From Atrichornis clamosus (Eukaryota > Chordata > Aves > Passeriformes > Menuridae), in assembly GCA_013400975.1 (NCBI GenBank), contig WBMZ01002672.1:1-64000 (forward strand): 64,000 nt of DNA. The letters are read 5' to 3'. Below, piece after piece: positions 51,701-63,199 of this stretch. Position numbers and translations under genes: made by a program. Under the pieces are notes generated by a model, which was not told where the DNA came from, searched no databases, and worked only from the letters and a program-made list of their open reading frames with translations. Each line of letters begins with the position of its first letter. Within the stretch, counting starts at the first letter, position 1.

Positions 51701-54700
51701 TTAGAAAACTCAATTCACAATGGCTAGAAAAGCCACAAAGAGCTAGTAAACACAAAAACCCGAAAGCACACACACCTCTCCGAGCGATCTGCGAACCTCT
51801 GTCATGACACTTTGTATATCTTCCTTTGTGCTGCAATATTCTCCAAGGATCCATAATGCTCCTCGGTAAATCCTAAGACAAGAACAGTAACTTAAATCAT
51901 ACTTTCATGATATACCCAAACTACCACCAAGAAAAGTGATTTACGGTCAGGTGGTGAAGGCCAGTCTTGAAAAATTCAAAAGGACAAAACTGACAAAAGG
52001 AGGTTTAATCAAAAGCAATTATCCTTTCACTACCAGTAAACTCAGGAATAAGTACATCAAATTAGATATATTCTCTGGTACAAATTTATTTCCATCGTTA
52101 ATCCTGACATCCACAAAATTAAATTTCATTGTGATCATAATGAAATACTCTACTGCATGTGAATAAAGTCAGCTCTAAATTCTCCACTTAACTGAGACAA
52201 ACTAATTTTTACATTATACAAGAAAAAACATAAAACAAGAACATGAATGAAGATTGGGAAAAGAATAGCAAAGCTTCAGAGGGTTTTTTCTTCCACTTAA
52301 CAAGATTACAATGGAGATTGGATTCAGAGTTTTCTCTGTATTAGGAGAATGAAAGAGTGTTGTTTTGATACAGAGAAGTTCTCACATAACTTAAGCTTTA
52401 CAGACCCATCAGAAAACAAAGTTTTAAGAGCCCTGAAAGATACTAAACAAGCTGTAGAGATTGTAAAGCCTGGTCTATGTTAGACTGGGTTTTCCAATAA
52501 ATATGCAGTAAACATTTCCAGTTGCCTACAAGTGCAAATCCCTTAGCAACTCTGTTTTAACCAATATATTACATTATGATTGGCCTTTATCAACAACGCC
52601 ATTTCCTAGCAAGTGGAAATACAATTATCAATTACATCATAGAAATGAAAATTGAATTTGTCCTCTACCCCAAAGTATCACAGCTTCAGTTACTCCTTTT
52701 ATGTGAATTCCATGTACTTTGGTACGTATTTAATGACAATATATATTCAATGCAAGTGAGCCACCAGGTGCTCCAAAGTCTGTTTGATACCTATTTTGGA
52801 CTCACTTGACAGATTTAATCGCGTGAAAGACTTCGAGCATCTTCTCAACAATCAGAGGTCTGAGGTTATCAAATCTCTGGATCGCTTCTCGCACAAACTC
52901 CAGGACATCAGCAGCTGCTGCTTCGTTGTTATCACTAAGGAACTCCATCAGCTGCCACAGAAGGGTGAACATCAGCACAGACAGCAGCACAGAGGAGTTT
53001 GTACAATACTACTTTCCTACTACGTTCAGAAACATAAAACTGCTTATGTGTCTCCCACTAAACAAAACTGAAGTCAAACAACCTTAAGTCCATTTCAAAC
53101 AAATACCGATTATCACAGTCCCAAACTGTTTTTCTAGTGATATAAATTACTGTACTTTTAAGTAAAGGTCCTCTTCAGCTCACGTTCTTCAAAAACATTT
53201 AAAAACAAAGTCTCAGAAGACAAATGATTCCAGAAGCAAAAGTCCTATATTTCTTTAGAAATTAAAAAGAGTATTGCTTCCTGTAAGGTGACTATTAGGA
53301 ACACTTCAACTTCAGCTATTCTCCAGGTGTTGAGTATATCTAGAACATATTTAATGACAAGATAATTAAACATTTGCATACCACTGGAATAACATTTGCA
53401 GCCATGTCTGGAAACCGAACACTACAGGAATGCAGAGTACGAACAAGGAGCTGTCTATACTTGTCTGTATCCTCATGCTCCGTCACATTATTAGTTTTAA
53501 TCACTTCCTTCTTCAGAACAATCACAAGCTGCAAAAAATTAACATCAAATTGGAAAAATAGCACCATATTTTTCTAAAGAAAAAAATAATGTAGTGAATT
53601 AAAAGTACGTGTATTTTACCTCCTCCACATTTCTTGAAGACACAAGATCCAGAGCCAGCTGAAGAGTTTTTTTGCGTACTTCCAGATCTGGGGTGCTCAA
53701 CACTCTGAGGATGTCCATAACTAGATCCTGAAACAATAACAAAATAACTATTTTGCCATTTAAAATTACTTCTTTTCATACAAATCTAATTTTCAGTTCT
53801 CAATGATTTTCAAAGCCTTTCTGGATACGGAATATATCATCTACTGACTAGCAAGGAACATATCCCAGGCATTAGGAACTTCACATTCTACATTTACACA
53901 GAAGTCTCCACGCAAGATACATCATTGAACCTTACAATCAGGACACCATTTGCCATTGGTAATTCTTATGCAGACAATAAAGGCAGCAAGTCATAAACAT
54001 AGAAGTCCATTCAATATGTTTTCACCAAAAACATATCAACAGAAAATTTAAACTTCAGAAATACTCTTCTCCATACATTGCAAAAACCTGAAACCTTTGT
54101 TTTTGAAGGCTTTTCTTTCCTAAAAGCTTACAGGGAAAGAGACAGCTCACATACCTGCAGCACTCGTTCATGGGAGGGATGCTCCTTTAACTCAATCAAC
54201 CGATCCAAGACAATCAGTTTCACATTATTGTCACTTTCTTTAATAATCAAATCTATGTAGCATTGGGCAGCAGCCTAAAATGAAAAGGATCAAAACCATT
54301 TTCTAAATAATACAGAAGAGAAACTGGAAAATTTTTGAGAGAAATCCAGGAAGACTCGTTCTATATTACTATTAAAGCAGCTACTAAGAGTTGGCATAGA
54401 AATGAACGGGAGAGCAGAATTTAAAGTTTTCTGGTCCATCATAAAACAATTCCATCATGTTACAAAAATCACACAGAAAGGGTCACAATGGCATCAGCTT
54501 AAAATACCCAGATTTGATTTCAAATTCAAAGAAAGTCATAAAAAGATAGATTACCCGACGTGTTTTGGGTCAGCTGTGATTTATGCAACAGGGCATGAAA
54601 ACCAATTTAAAAGAGTTGGCAGTGTTAGCCTATCTAGATATGGTTCTATGTGCAATACGTCTATTCAACAAAAATGAGTATGACAAAACAAGAATTTTGA

Positions 54701-57700
54701 AATTCATACTCCCCCTGAGCTTTTGAAACTACTATTTACAATACTTTTACTATAAATCAATACTTGCATAATTAATTTTTGAAAATTCCATACAAGTTCA
54801 AAATCTCTGAGTGATCTTAAATCACCAGCTGTACAAGCATAAAACTAAGAAACCCAGGCCATTCAGTAATCAATATAAATCCTCACTGCTTTATGCTTCT
54901 ACCCTGGTCTGAAAAGCGTCATTTGGACAAGCGAAAAACCTCATCCAATCTCTGAAATCTTCAGTTTTAGTCTGCTTTGCTAACCAGGCCACGTAGATTG
55001 CAGGTTGGTGCAATAGTCTGCACAGTATTCAAACTTGTCCCTCACCAAAGTGACATGACATCCCCTAGCACCAAGCCTGCCCAGTCTTTTTTCATGATCA
55101 ATTCTAAGAGATACTTTAAGATAGTGTTTCACATGTGAAGCGTTGCACAGCCCATATTACTAAACCCTCTGCTCTTTCAAAGCATCAACATGCAGCACAC
55201 AGTATTCATTTCAGTGCACTAAAAGCTACTGAACATGTGAAAACGTCCCTGTCATACCTTGATTGCTGTGGGGGCACTGGAGAGTGTAACCAGAGTACCT
55301 GCAGCTTCATACTTCACTGCAGGGCTCGAGGACTGCAGCAAGTTGTAGATGCAGCGAATGAACCGAGCTCTCTCCGATGGATTGGCGTGACACACCTTGA
55401 CAGAAGAACAGAGTTGGCACATAAAGAAAAAAGAAAACAGCAATCCTACAGCTTGCCTGCTCCACTGTCTTACAGCCATGAGAAAGTTAAGCAAAGGGTG
55501 ACAACCTTTCCTGGTGATAGGAAGTGTCATTCACAGCTGTAAAAATCTAATTACAAAAGCTATTCAAAAGTTGTTCTTGACAACTCCAGGCAATGCTACA
55601 AGATCTTAAAATCTCAGATGAAAAGGAGGGGCACAGCTTCTGTAAGAGATGCCCTGCTCATGCCCATGAAGACCAGTCTGATAAAACAGTCCCTACCACA
55701 GCAAATCAGGTGAGACAATTTGCTCTATACTGTGCACACTTGAGCCCTTCATCATTTCAAGAGACAAATATTCAGCTATTAAGCAATGACATATTCCTGA
55801 CATGGACCAGAAGCCAGCTATCATGCCTTTTCTAGCAACAGTTTATCCTTTCTAAAAAGCAGTCTAATATAATCCAACATGTGCATTTATTTCAAATGTA
55901 CCACATTTCCCTTTTACCTTGTAAATTAGTTCAACAATAACCAACTGCAGTATGTCACCAAATGTCTGGACTTGGTCAATACAGGTACTCAAATAATCCA
56001 AAGCTCGATCCTAAAAAAATAAACGATAAATTGTTTTACATTATCCTGAGTTTGCTCACTCAGTTGAATTTTGAATTCAAACACATTCTAAAAATCAAAA
56101 TACAAAACAGCATTTATGCAACACTTCAACAGTTTAGGAAAACACTGCAAACCTGAAGAGCAAAATAATCCATTCTGTCTATAGAGGGCAAAAAGAGAGA
56201 CAAACTAATGGTAATTAGGGACAAAAGGCAATTGCCTTTAGAGCAAATAATCCAAAACACTAAACAGAAATCTCCATTTCTTTCTCATGCCACTAAAAAA
56301 GCTTTAGAGCAGTAGATAATGGAGCACTTCTCAGTTTGGTTATGCTCACTCACCAAAACTCATTACAGTTTTCAGCACCAACACATGCCTTCACCAAATA
56401 CAGTCATTCTCCCTTAAAATGAAGAGAGCACTAAAGACCTAAATTAACTTTTTCAAAACCAAATATCCCTCAAAAGCATTAACATTATCATACATGGGGT
56501 TTTTAGGAACACAAGTAGTTTATACTACCAACAAACTACTGTCAAGTTGCCCAGCACATTTACAATTATTAAACCAAATGACTTTGAGTACAGGTAACCT
56601 TACCTGATCTGCATGAATTAGCATCATAAATGCATTTCTTTTGCAGCTTGCATCTTTCTCATTCACCAAGAAATCATGGATCAATTCAGGAGCATCAGGT
56701 ATAAGATGCTCAAAGTTCCTTTAAAAGAAAAAAATCATAATTAAAAGAGCTACTGGTAAGGAGCAAAACACAAGGCTTAAGTGCATATCCTGAAGACAAG
56801 CATTTACAAAACCTCAAAGAGCATACGACGGTGATACATCACTTTTGTGTAGTTACTTGAAACATGGAACAGACACAAGGAATTTTAGAGAGTTTTTTGT
56901 TATCTTGACAGTGATAATCAATTATTACAGTTTTATGTTAACATTCAGCCAGAGTTCAGGTAGAAACTACAATACTGTTTAGTATGCAATTGCAACACGT
57001 GAAGAATGTCCTGCTTCAAAACAATTTAATCCTGCAAGGATTCTTCCACATTTGTGGTTGTGGACAATGCTTATTAGTAATATTGTTTAGATCATTAGGA
57101 AAGGCATTTGCCCATACAAATTAATCTGCATTCTAGGGACCTCAGTCATATTAAGAAAGTAGCAACAGTACCTTTTGCGCTTCCAGAGAAGCCCATTAGA
57201 TACAGGAGGAAAGACAAACAAACACAGAAATCCTGAACACACCGGTAATTGCTAAATGTTTGAATTCTCAAAAACTATGCAGATCACTAAAGCTATCCTT
57301 GGTCTTCCACATCCAGGACTTTGGAATGTTTCTGCATGTACCTGTAGATGGTGTAAATCGCCAGGACGGCGTTTCTGCGCACGTAGCTGTGCCGATGCTC
57401 CAGGCACGCGCGGATGGCTGGCATCAGAGGCTCCAGCAGCTCTGCTTCCTTCAGCTTACAGAGAAAACGGAGAGTAGAGCCTCGGATAAATTCATTTGGG
57501 TGCTGAAGATCCTAAAACCAACAAGAAACATATTTGAAATGCCAGACTCTACAGATGAATGCACTTGCTAGCCTTCTCCCACACTCAGGTTTCCCATGGT
57601 ACAAGTTCCCAACATCCACAACGACACCTCACTGTCTTCTCATTATATGCTTTCCTAAAACACTGCTGCCTCACAGTATTTAAAAACATGTTTCTGTGCA

Positions 57701-59044
57701 GTAAAATGTACAAAGCCTGTGGGATTATTTTCTGGGTTGTATTTGTTGTCTCTGATTACTATGGCTGTGAAAGCTCAGCCTGTGGCATTCCTGCACACAG
57801 GATATTAACCTCTAGTGTATATTAGCTCATCTGCTTCCAACTCATTCCCAAAGTTCAAGGCCCTTAATGAAGGAGTTTCCCAAATATACCACAATGAAGT
57901 CATTCCAGAAAGTGTCCTTTTATGACCCATGGATTGTCCCAAGATGCCTTGAAGACAGTAATTATGTTCTCCTTTAACACTCCCTGATACACTTTCTAGA
58001 AAGATCCAGCCCAGGAACACAACCAGTGAAATAAACAACAGGCTACCTTTCTGTAGGCATCGCACACAAGGATCATTTCCTGAAGGAGCCTGCCATCTGG
58101 AGTGGTCTTTGGCACGATCTCCCAAAAGACAAGCAGCAGTTTTTTGATAGTATGATCTTGGAGAGGCAGTACAAAGCGTATGATGGTCATCAGAAGCCCA
58201 GGCAGTTTTTCACCATTCAGAATCATAATGATTACTTTCTTCAAGGCCTCTGTCTTCAACTTGACATCTCCTTTTTCTAGAGGAGGAGGAAATGAAGTGA
58301 GGAAGGCTGACATGGCACAGTTAGTTTAACAAGAATATTGATCTGCAGTGTCAGAAGACACAAACCCCTCTGAAGGAGTGAAATAGAGCATACCAATAAA
58401 ATTAATGCCCTTACTTCTATTGAAGGATAAAGAGGAAGCAACAGATATTTAAATATAAACATGGAGTTCAGACTTAATTCTAAGATCAATGTATTGGAAT
58501 TGAAAGAGTTCAAATTCCAAGGCTGTTTTAATGCTTAAATTTATACCAGGATACTACGGTGTGCTCCAATGTCATACATATCCTAGACACTAACACTGCT
58601 CTTTCTGCCAGCATGTTCTGCAGTGCATTGAACAAGTAACAACACAATTTGTTGCTTATTCCAGTGCCTAAATCTGCCTTAGCCCAAACAGGGATTACTT
58701 AAAACTTTCAAAAAAAAAGATTTCAAATTTTGCAAAGACTAAAGAGGACACCAAAACACATAAGATGATATAATGAAGTTTCTACAACACAGCAAACAAG
58801 AGGAATGAACAGCTTTCAGATATCAACAGAAAATAAACATCAAGTTGACTTGAGTTTATAAAATGTAAACAATATTCTAGGAAAGACACAATCAGAGAAT
58901 GAGAGAATAATTCAGATAAGATGGAGTATCCTTCAGTTATTGTCCATACTTGCCTAAGTCATTTTTTAAGCTGATTTCAGAAGGTGGTTCTGAATCCATG
59001 GGAACGTTGATTAACGTGTAACACACGTTCTCTGCAGCAGTCAT
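42744..59044 (-). CDS. COPB1: Coatomer subunit beta (beta-COP), complete, 21 coding exons
   Basis: Beta-COP is a core subunit of COPI, the coat recruited by Arf1-GTP to Golgi membranes for Golgi-to-ER and intra-Golgi transport; it pairs with delta-COP in the adaptor-like part. The spliced frame gives 953 codons plus stop, the usual vertebrate length, and starts [20 protein letters not shown]. Residues 20-540 form the adaptin-like alpha-solenoid, 540-670 a linker, 670-810 the beta-COP C-terminal domain, and 815-940 the appendage platform; the end is [15 protein letters not shown]. Exons (minus strand, in order): 58954-59044, 58047-58276, 57342-57511, 56604-56718, 55918-56010, 55258-55395, 54155-54274, 53620-53727, 53382-53528, 52806-52951, 51776-51872, 51014-51174, 50231-50351, 49638-49865, 49281-49460, 48361-48505, 46809-46928, 46342-46487, 45009-45098, 44116-44271, 42744-42803. 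All phases agree. Every intron is GT-AG except the first (GC-AG). No stop or frameshift is present. Confidence 0.98.
45921..45999 (+). mobile_element. CR1 LINE tail fragment in a COPB1 intron
   Basis: 'gatgtccctgtccatggcaggggactggactaaatgacctttaaaaagtccctttcaatcc' is the CR1 3' untranslated end, in a degenerate copy of about 80 bases. It lies in the intron between coding exons 18 and 19, antisense to COPB1, and away from the splice sites. Confidence 0.85.
48637..48651. repeat. Short (CA)n microsatellite
   Basis: About seven CA units in the COPB1 intron between coding exons 15 and 16. Confidence 0.8.
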
Positions 59045-59105
59045 GGTTCTTGGTTACAGAGGTTCTCTCAAGAAGAGAATTATTTTGACACAAATATCAG
59101 ACAAC
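58954..59105 (-). other. COPB1: COPB1 first coding exon with 61-nt 5' UTR part
   Basis: The ATG at 59044 (context AAGAACCATGA, A at -6 and C at -1) is the start codon expected for beta-COP. Upstream on the minus strand, the best acceptor is 'tttgtttgcttggtttttag', which places the exon start at 59105 and makes 59045-59105 untranslated. The coding part holds 30 codons plus the first base of Glu31. The exon ends GACTTAG and is followed by gcaagt. Splicing at GC is required: only this join gives the conserved NDLEKGDV sequence in frame with exon 2. Confidence 0.85.
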
Positions 59106-59603
59106 CTAAAAACCAAGCAAACAAAGCCATCCCAAAGTTAACAGATTATATTATATTAACAAATACAAAAACATTATCACAACTGACTTAATGGCTTGAA
59201 GGGATTGCTGGGTTTCTTGGGAAGCCATATTCAAAAGCCACCTCACTCTGCTGTTACCCTAAAATATTCCTGTTGGTACCACAAAGATGAAGAGCATGAC
59301 ATTTTTCAGGGACAATAAAAAAAGAACAAAATCTTCCAAATACTGTGGGCAGAGTCAGGAATAACAGAAGTGCATGGGCACCTGACTGTAGCTAAATGGA
59401 TGCAGCAGCTTCTCCCTCATACAGTCATGCACTCATCCTGGCTGTGTATTCCCACTACCTTCCCTGAACCCCTGTGCCCCTCCAGGTGAAAGATCCAAGC
59501 CGCAAAATCAGCTGAAAAACCTCACAGGAAAAAAAAAATAGATACAGATCTATCAAAGCTGCTTTGTGGCTAGCAGTTCAGGAAATAAAATTTGCTACTA
59601 AGC

Positions 59604-59740
59604 TCAATCCTCATTCTCGTGTTTGTTTTTTCCTTATCTAATAGACATCTAGGATCAAATCAACCTTTCTGTTGTATCAATTCTCATTCTCATGTTTGTT
59701 TATTCTTTATATAATAGACATATAGGATCAAATCAACCTT
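59604..59740. repeat. Two-copy tandem duplication, 73-bp period
   Basis: Copy 1 starts at 59604 (TCAATCCTCATTCTCGTGTTTG) and copy 2 at 59677 (TCAATTCTCATTCTCATGTTTG). Both continue through 'taatagacat..aggatcaaatcaaccttt'. They differ at only a few positions, which suggests a fairly recent duplication. Confidence 0.9.
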
Positions 59741-60723
59741 TAAATTTTATTTCTTAAGTAATGAAAAATGCTCAAGTTTGAGCTTGCTTGGTTAATGCTA
59801 TGATATTACGCTGAAAAGCACAGCAAAAGAAACTGTTACTTTTTATTACATGAGCAGTTTTGAACTTTCTACAGAAATTGTGTCAAAATGAATTAGCTTT
59901 TATTGGTATTAATTTTCTGGAAGTCTTAGACTCCCTTTTCTCATCAAGTAGGCACCTAGAGAACCTCATACCGAACAGTGAGCAGGGAAATTGTGCTAAC
60001 CTGGGCTGTTGACTCCTTCCACACAAGAAAACAACTCACCTAAATCAGTATCACAACAACTACCCCCAAAATGAATTGCAATACAAATGTTGAAAGAAAC
60101 ACATTTTTTTCCGTTATGAATTCTGTATTTTAAGGACTAGATCTTTCAAGCTTGTTATTTACAAGTATCTACATAAACCACTAATTCAAGAAACAACTGG
60201 ACAGGGCACTTAGTGCCATGATGTAGTTGACAAGGTGGTGATCAGTCAAAGGTTGGAATTGATTATCTCAGAGATCTTTTCAACTGTTTTCTTCCCTCAA
60301 CAACAGCACTTTTGCTTAGTTTTTCCATGCTGTTACCCAGAACTCCTGCCTCAAAGCCCTGCAGTCAGCACCTTCATCTACAAGACCGACTCACACAGAC
60401 CATAAAGTAGATTCTTGTGAAAGCATACCAGGCATCTTTCCTCATACAAAGACCTCAACTGCAGAAATTTCAAGAATTACAGTCAAACACGTCTCTGAAG
60501 TGTGATAAATGAGTGTACTTTGGGCTCCAAAGAGCAGCAGTGAAAAACAACTCTCCTAAAACACAGAGCTGAGAGATTTGGCAGGGAGAACCACCAGCAA
60601 GTTTTCCTCCCTGCAAGTCACCAAGCCTTGAAATCAGCTTGATCTTTGAGAGACTCCCCACTGACACAGACGTAGGTGCTGCCCCAACTCTCCAACAATA
60701 AAATTTCTGACTGTCTCTACTGA

Positions 60724-60922
60724 GTCACAGAATAGCTGGGTTGGAAGAGACTTTCAAGATCAATTGATTCCAACCCCCTGCCACGGACGGGAACACCTTC
60801 TACTAGGCCAGTGGTTCTGTGAGCTCTGGTTGCTCAGAGCCCCATCCAGCCTGGCCTTGAACACTGCCAGAGACGGGGCATCCACAACTTCTCTGGGCAA
60901 CCTGTTCCCGTTCCTCAAGATC
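60724..60922 (-). mobile_element. CR1 LINE 3' fragment in the COPB1 5' intron
   Basis: The plus strand reads 'cacagaatagctgggttggaagagact...caaccccctgcc...', the reverse complement of the CR1 tail, and then extends into the end of the CR1 frame, which on the minus strand reads NRLPREVVDAPSLAVFKARL. It is in the same orientation as COPB1. About 200 bases, non-functional. Confidence 0.92.
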
Positions 60923-61513
60923 CAAGGTAAGTTACAGAGTTTATAGAGCACAGGAAGACAAACAGCCACGCCTGCTCGCCACCTACATCTCTGGGGAGCC
61001 TTAGAATGGGGGGCACCTTATTAACCAAAACCTTGCAAATGCACCGTTTTACTGATGAACAGCCGTAACATGCAATGTAAAAAGCGTTTACTAAAAAATC
61101 CCGACAAATTCACAGCCAGTTTAGGAATATTTCTCCCTTAATGTCCCAGATTCCCGCTTCTAGCTCAAAGCCGGGCATTTTTAGCTAAGAGGCAAAACTT
61201 CCTTCGATGCCACCGTCCGCCTGCCATTCCCCTGAATAAACCCCGAGACCTACAGCCCCGCAGCCCTCTCCGCGCCACAAACCCTCCCACAACCGCCCCG
61301 CGACCCCGGGGCCCTGCCAGGGGCCACCGGGAAGACGCCGGCGGGGCCCTGAGGCCTCGGGCCTGCGGGGTGCAGCGAAGGCACGGCGCCCGCCCCCTCC
61401 CGCCGGCCCCGCGAGGCCGCCGCTGCCCGGCCGTGCGGCTCCATACTGGGCGGTGGGGTCGGGCCGGTCGCGGTGCGGAGCTGAGCCCGCGGCGCTGCCG
61501 CTCCGGCGATGGC

Positions 61514-61521
61514 TGACGTGG
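61514..61521 (+). promoter_or_regulatory. UPRE-type element TGACGTGG
   Basis: TGACGTGG matches the core bound by ATF6 and by the CREB3-family factors, which control secretory-pathway genes. It lies within the COPB1 CpG island. No CCAAT-N9-CCACG (ERSE) was seen beside it. Function is inferred. Confidence 0.45.
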
Positions 61522-61591
61522 AGCCGCGCCCGCCCCGGCCACATCGATCGTACGGCGGCCGCGGTGGGACACGCCTCCCGCCACGGCGGCA

Positions 61592-61599
61592 GCGCGAAA
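61592..61599 (-). promoter_or_regulatory. E2F-like site TTTCGCGC
   Basis: GCGCGAAA on the plus strand reads TTTCGCGC on the minus strand, a match to the E2F consensus TTTSGCGC, inside the COPB1 CpG island. Confidence 0.4.
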
Positions 61600-61649
61600 G
61601 GGGCGGCGCCGCCGCGCGGGGCACGGCTGCGCGAGGAGGGGCCTCCCGG

Positions 61650-61657
61650 TGACGTCA
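61650..61657. promoter_or_regulatory. Full palindromic CRE, TGACGTCA
   Basis: A perfect 8-base cAMP response element at the outer edge of the COPB1 CpG island, 136 bases from the TGACGTGG site. CREB/ATF-family factors bind such sites. CpG-island CREs are often functional, but occupancy is not shown here. Confidence 0.55.
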
Positions 61658-61777
61658 CGACCCCGAGGGAAGCAGCGCGGTCTTCCCGCGCAGCCGGGAA
61701 AGTGGGATCAGGGACCCTGGGGACGCCGCGAAATACTGAAAAATAGTAGCCGAAACAAAGATTTGAAAACCCCGCAC

Positions 61778-62165
61778 GGATAAATAAATAAGGGGAAGCT
61801 ATTCAATGAACAACGGGGGAAAAAAGGGGGGTGTGTGTGAAATAATAAAGCTACATATAAATACGAGGTAAAATAAATAAATGGGGAAAATAAATAAGAG
61901 GGAGAATAAATAAATAAAGGAAAAAAACCAAGGCGGAGGGAAAAACAAGGGGGAAGCAGGGGGAAAGCAGAGGGTGGGAAACACGGGGAAGGAAAAACAA
62001 GGTGGAATAAGCAAGGGAAGGAAAGAAGAAAAAAAAAAACAAAGGGGAAAAATAAATAATTAAGGAGAAAAAGTAAAGAATGGTGAAAAAATAAATAAGA
62101 GGGAAATAAATAGGAAAATAATAGGGAAAATCTAGAATAAAAATAAATTTAGAAGAAATAAAAGC
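61778..62165. repeat. Purine-rich, AAATA-type low-complexity tract
   Basis: Nearly 400 bases of A and G on the plus strand with few pyrimidines, built of AAATA/AATAAATA-type units mixed with G-runs. It directly borders the COPB1 CpG island on the side facing PSMA1. Minus-strand open frames here (61799-62042) encode only Phe/Leu/Ser/Pro-rich junk. Confidence 0.85.
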
Positions 62166-62170
62166 AGCTT

Positions 62171-63185
62171 TGCCTACTGCTTAAAAACCAAATACAAAAC
62201 CCTGACATTTTAATTTTGCTATTTTCATGAGTCAACTATTTATATGGATTCAAGACAATATTTAAAGCCTGTTCAAAACAGTACCACAATTTACTACTCT
62301 TTATTATTTTATTAATATTTATTAATTAAACAAGCTGCAAGTTTCAGGCCTTCAAAAAAATTTTTTTTAAGTGCAGTGAGCAGGCTATTAGGTCCCTAAG
62401 TGGGTCTACTCCAAAAACTTAGTGAGAGTAATTATATTAGAATGATCCAATATAGAAAATGAAAAAAGTAAGACTGAACTCATTTTGCCTAAAACAGAGC
62501 ATCACTCTTACCTAGGAAGCACCAATCCACAGGGCTTGCTGGGCAGATGACCCTGGGGAAGTCACTGTTAGTGCCAAATTTTGTGGCATTCAGCTTAAAT
62601 CCCAACTAGGTGCAGAACAAGCTGAAGGGACAAAATGCTGGAGAACCTGTTCATTCAGCAGCAATGCAGAGAATCCACAGCTCAGGAGACCTGTAAAGGG
62701 AACTTCAGGTGCTTCTCTTGTTACTTCAGTTTTGCCGCTTAGTGAGCTAAAAGCCTTGTGCTGCCCCAAGGCTGGCTGATGGCTCAGAACAGTGATACAG
62801 TTCAGTTCCAAATGAGCTGGGGTTGACTAAGTCAGCCCCCAAAAAACCCAACACAAGCTGGTTGGCAGTCTCACGCTTCCTCAGCCTGCAATGTTCCTGG
62901 TAAACATTCATAACCACAAGTGTCTTTTCATGTTCAGTTCAAGACGAGTTGACACAGAGAAACATGCTGTGTCCCGTTTGTTCCATGACTATTTTACAGT
63001 TTTGTAGGCATTTTAGGGTCCTCTCAGTTCAAGATTTTCCAAGAGCACCACATTTCTAGACACTAAGCAAACACTCACTCTGACAAATGGTCAAAGGCAT
63101 GATGGCACCTTGGTATGACACAGGTATTTATTTGTGAATAGCTGTTTGTACAGATTAAAAAAACCAACCTCACAGCAGAGTCCAA
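62171..63185. other. Spacer between the purine tract and the PSMA1 3' UTR
   Basis: About 1 kb, AT-rich at its left end (TTTATTATTTTATTAATATTTATTAATT near 62300). I see no gene, RNA or repeat family in it. Confidence 0.5.
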
Positions 63186-63193
63186 GAAAGTGA

Positions 63194-63199
63194 TTTATT
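63194..63199 (-). terminator. PSMA1: Probable PSMA1 polyadenylation signal
   Basis: AATAAA on the minus strand, about 280 nt past the PSMA1 stop codon. A second AATAAA lies on the minus strand near 63128, so alternative cleavage is possible. Confidence 0.55.

Larger units (their letters stand above)
59106..61200 (-). other. COPB1: COPB1 5' intron (inferred)
   Basis: This is the region between the ATG-containing exon and the CpG-island promoter. The strong acceptor at 59106-59107 implies an upstream non-coding exon, which should lie in the CpG island; I could not fix its donor. The intron holds a 73-bp tandem duplication (59604-59740) and a CR1 fragment (60724-60922), and no coding exon. Confidence 0.6.
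61200..61720 (-). promoter_or_regulatory. COPB1: CpG island, probable COPB1 promoter and non-coding first exon
   Basis: A block of about 500 bases with very high G+C and dense CpG in an otherwise AT-rich region. It lies upstream of the COPB1 ATG exon and downstream of the PSMA1 3' end. It is TATA-less. GC-rich boxes, an E2F-like site, a full CRE and a TGACGTGG site are visible (listed separately). The transcription start and the non-coding exon 1 should fall here; the exact start cannot be set from sequence alone. Long open frames here (up to 157 codons on the minus strand, Arg/Gly/Pro/Ala-rich) are what CpG-rich sequence produces by chance. Confidence 0.8.

Noticed and set aside
53101..57300. 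Plus-strand open frames opposite COPB1 exons (such as 53374-53577 and 55135-55542)
   Set aside because: Antisense shadows of conserved COPB1 exons.
61509..61652. Short plus-strand frame starting MADVEPRPPRP in the CpG island, as a divergent gene
   Set aside because: Only 47 codons, Arg/Gly-rich, no splice or domain support; probably chance, although the promoter could still give divergent non-coding RNA.
61165..61658. Three long minus-strand open frames in the CpG island
   Set aside because: Arg/Gly/Ala/Pro-rich frames overlap each other in all phases, a normal result of scarce stop codons in CpG-rich DNA; no domain.
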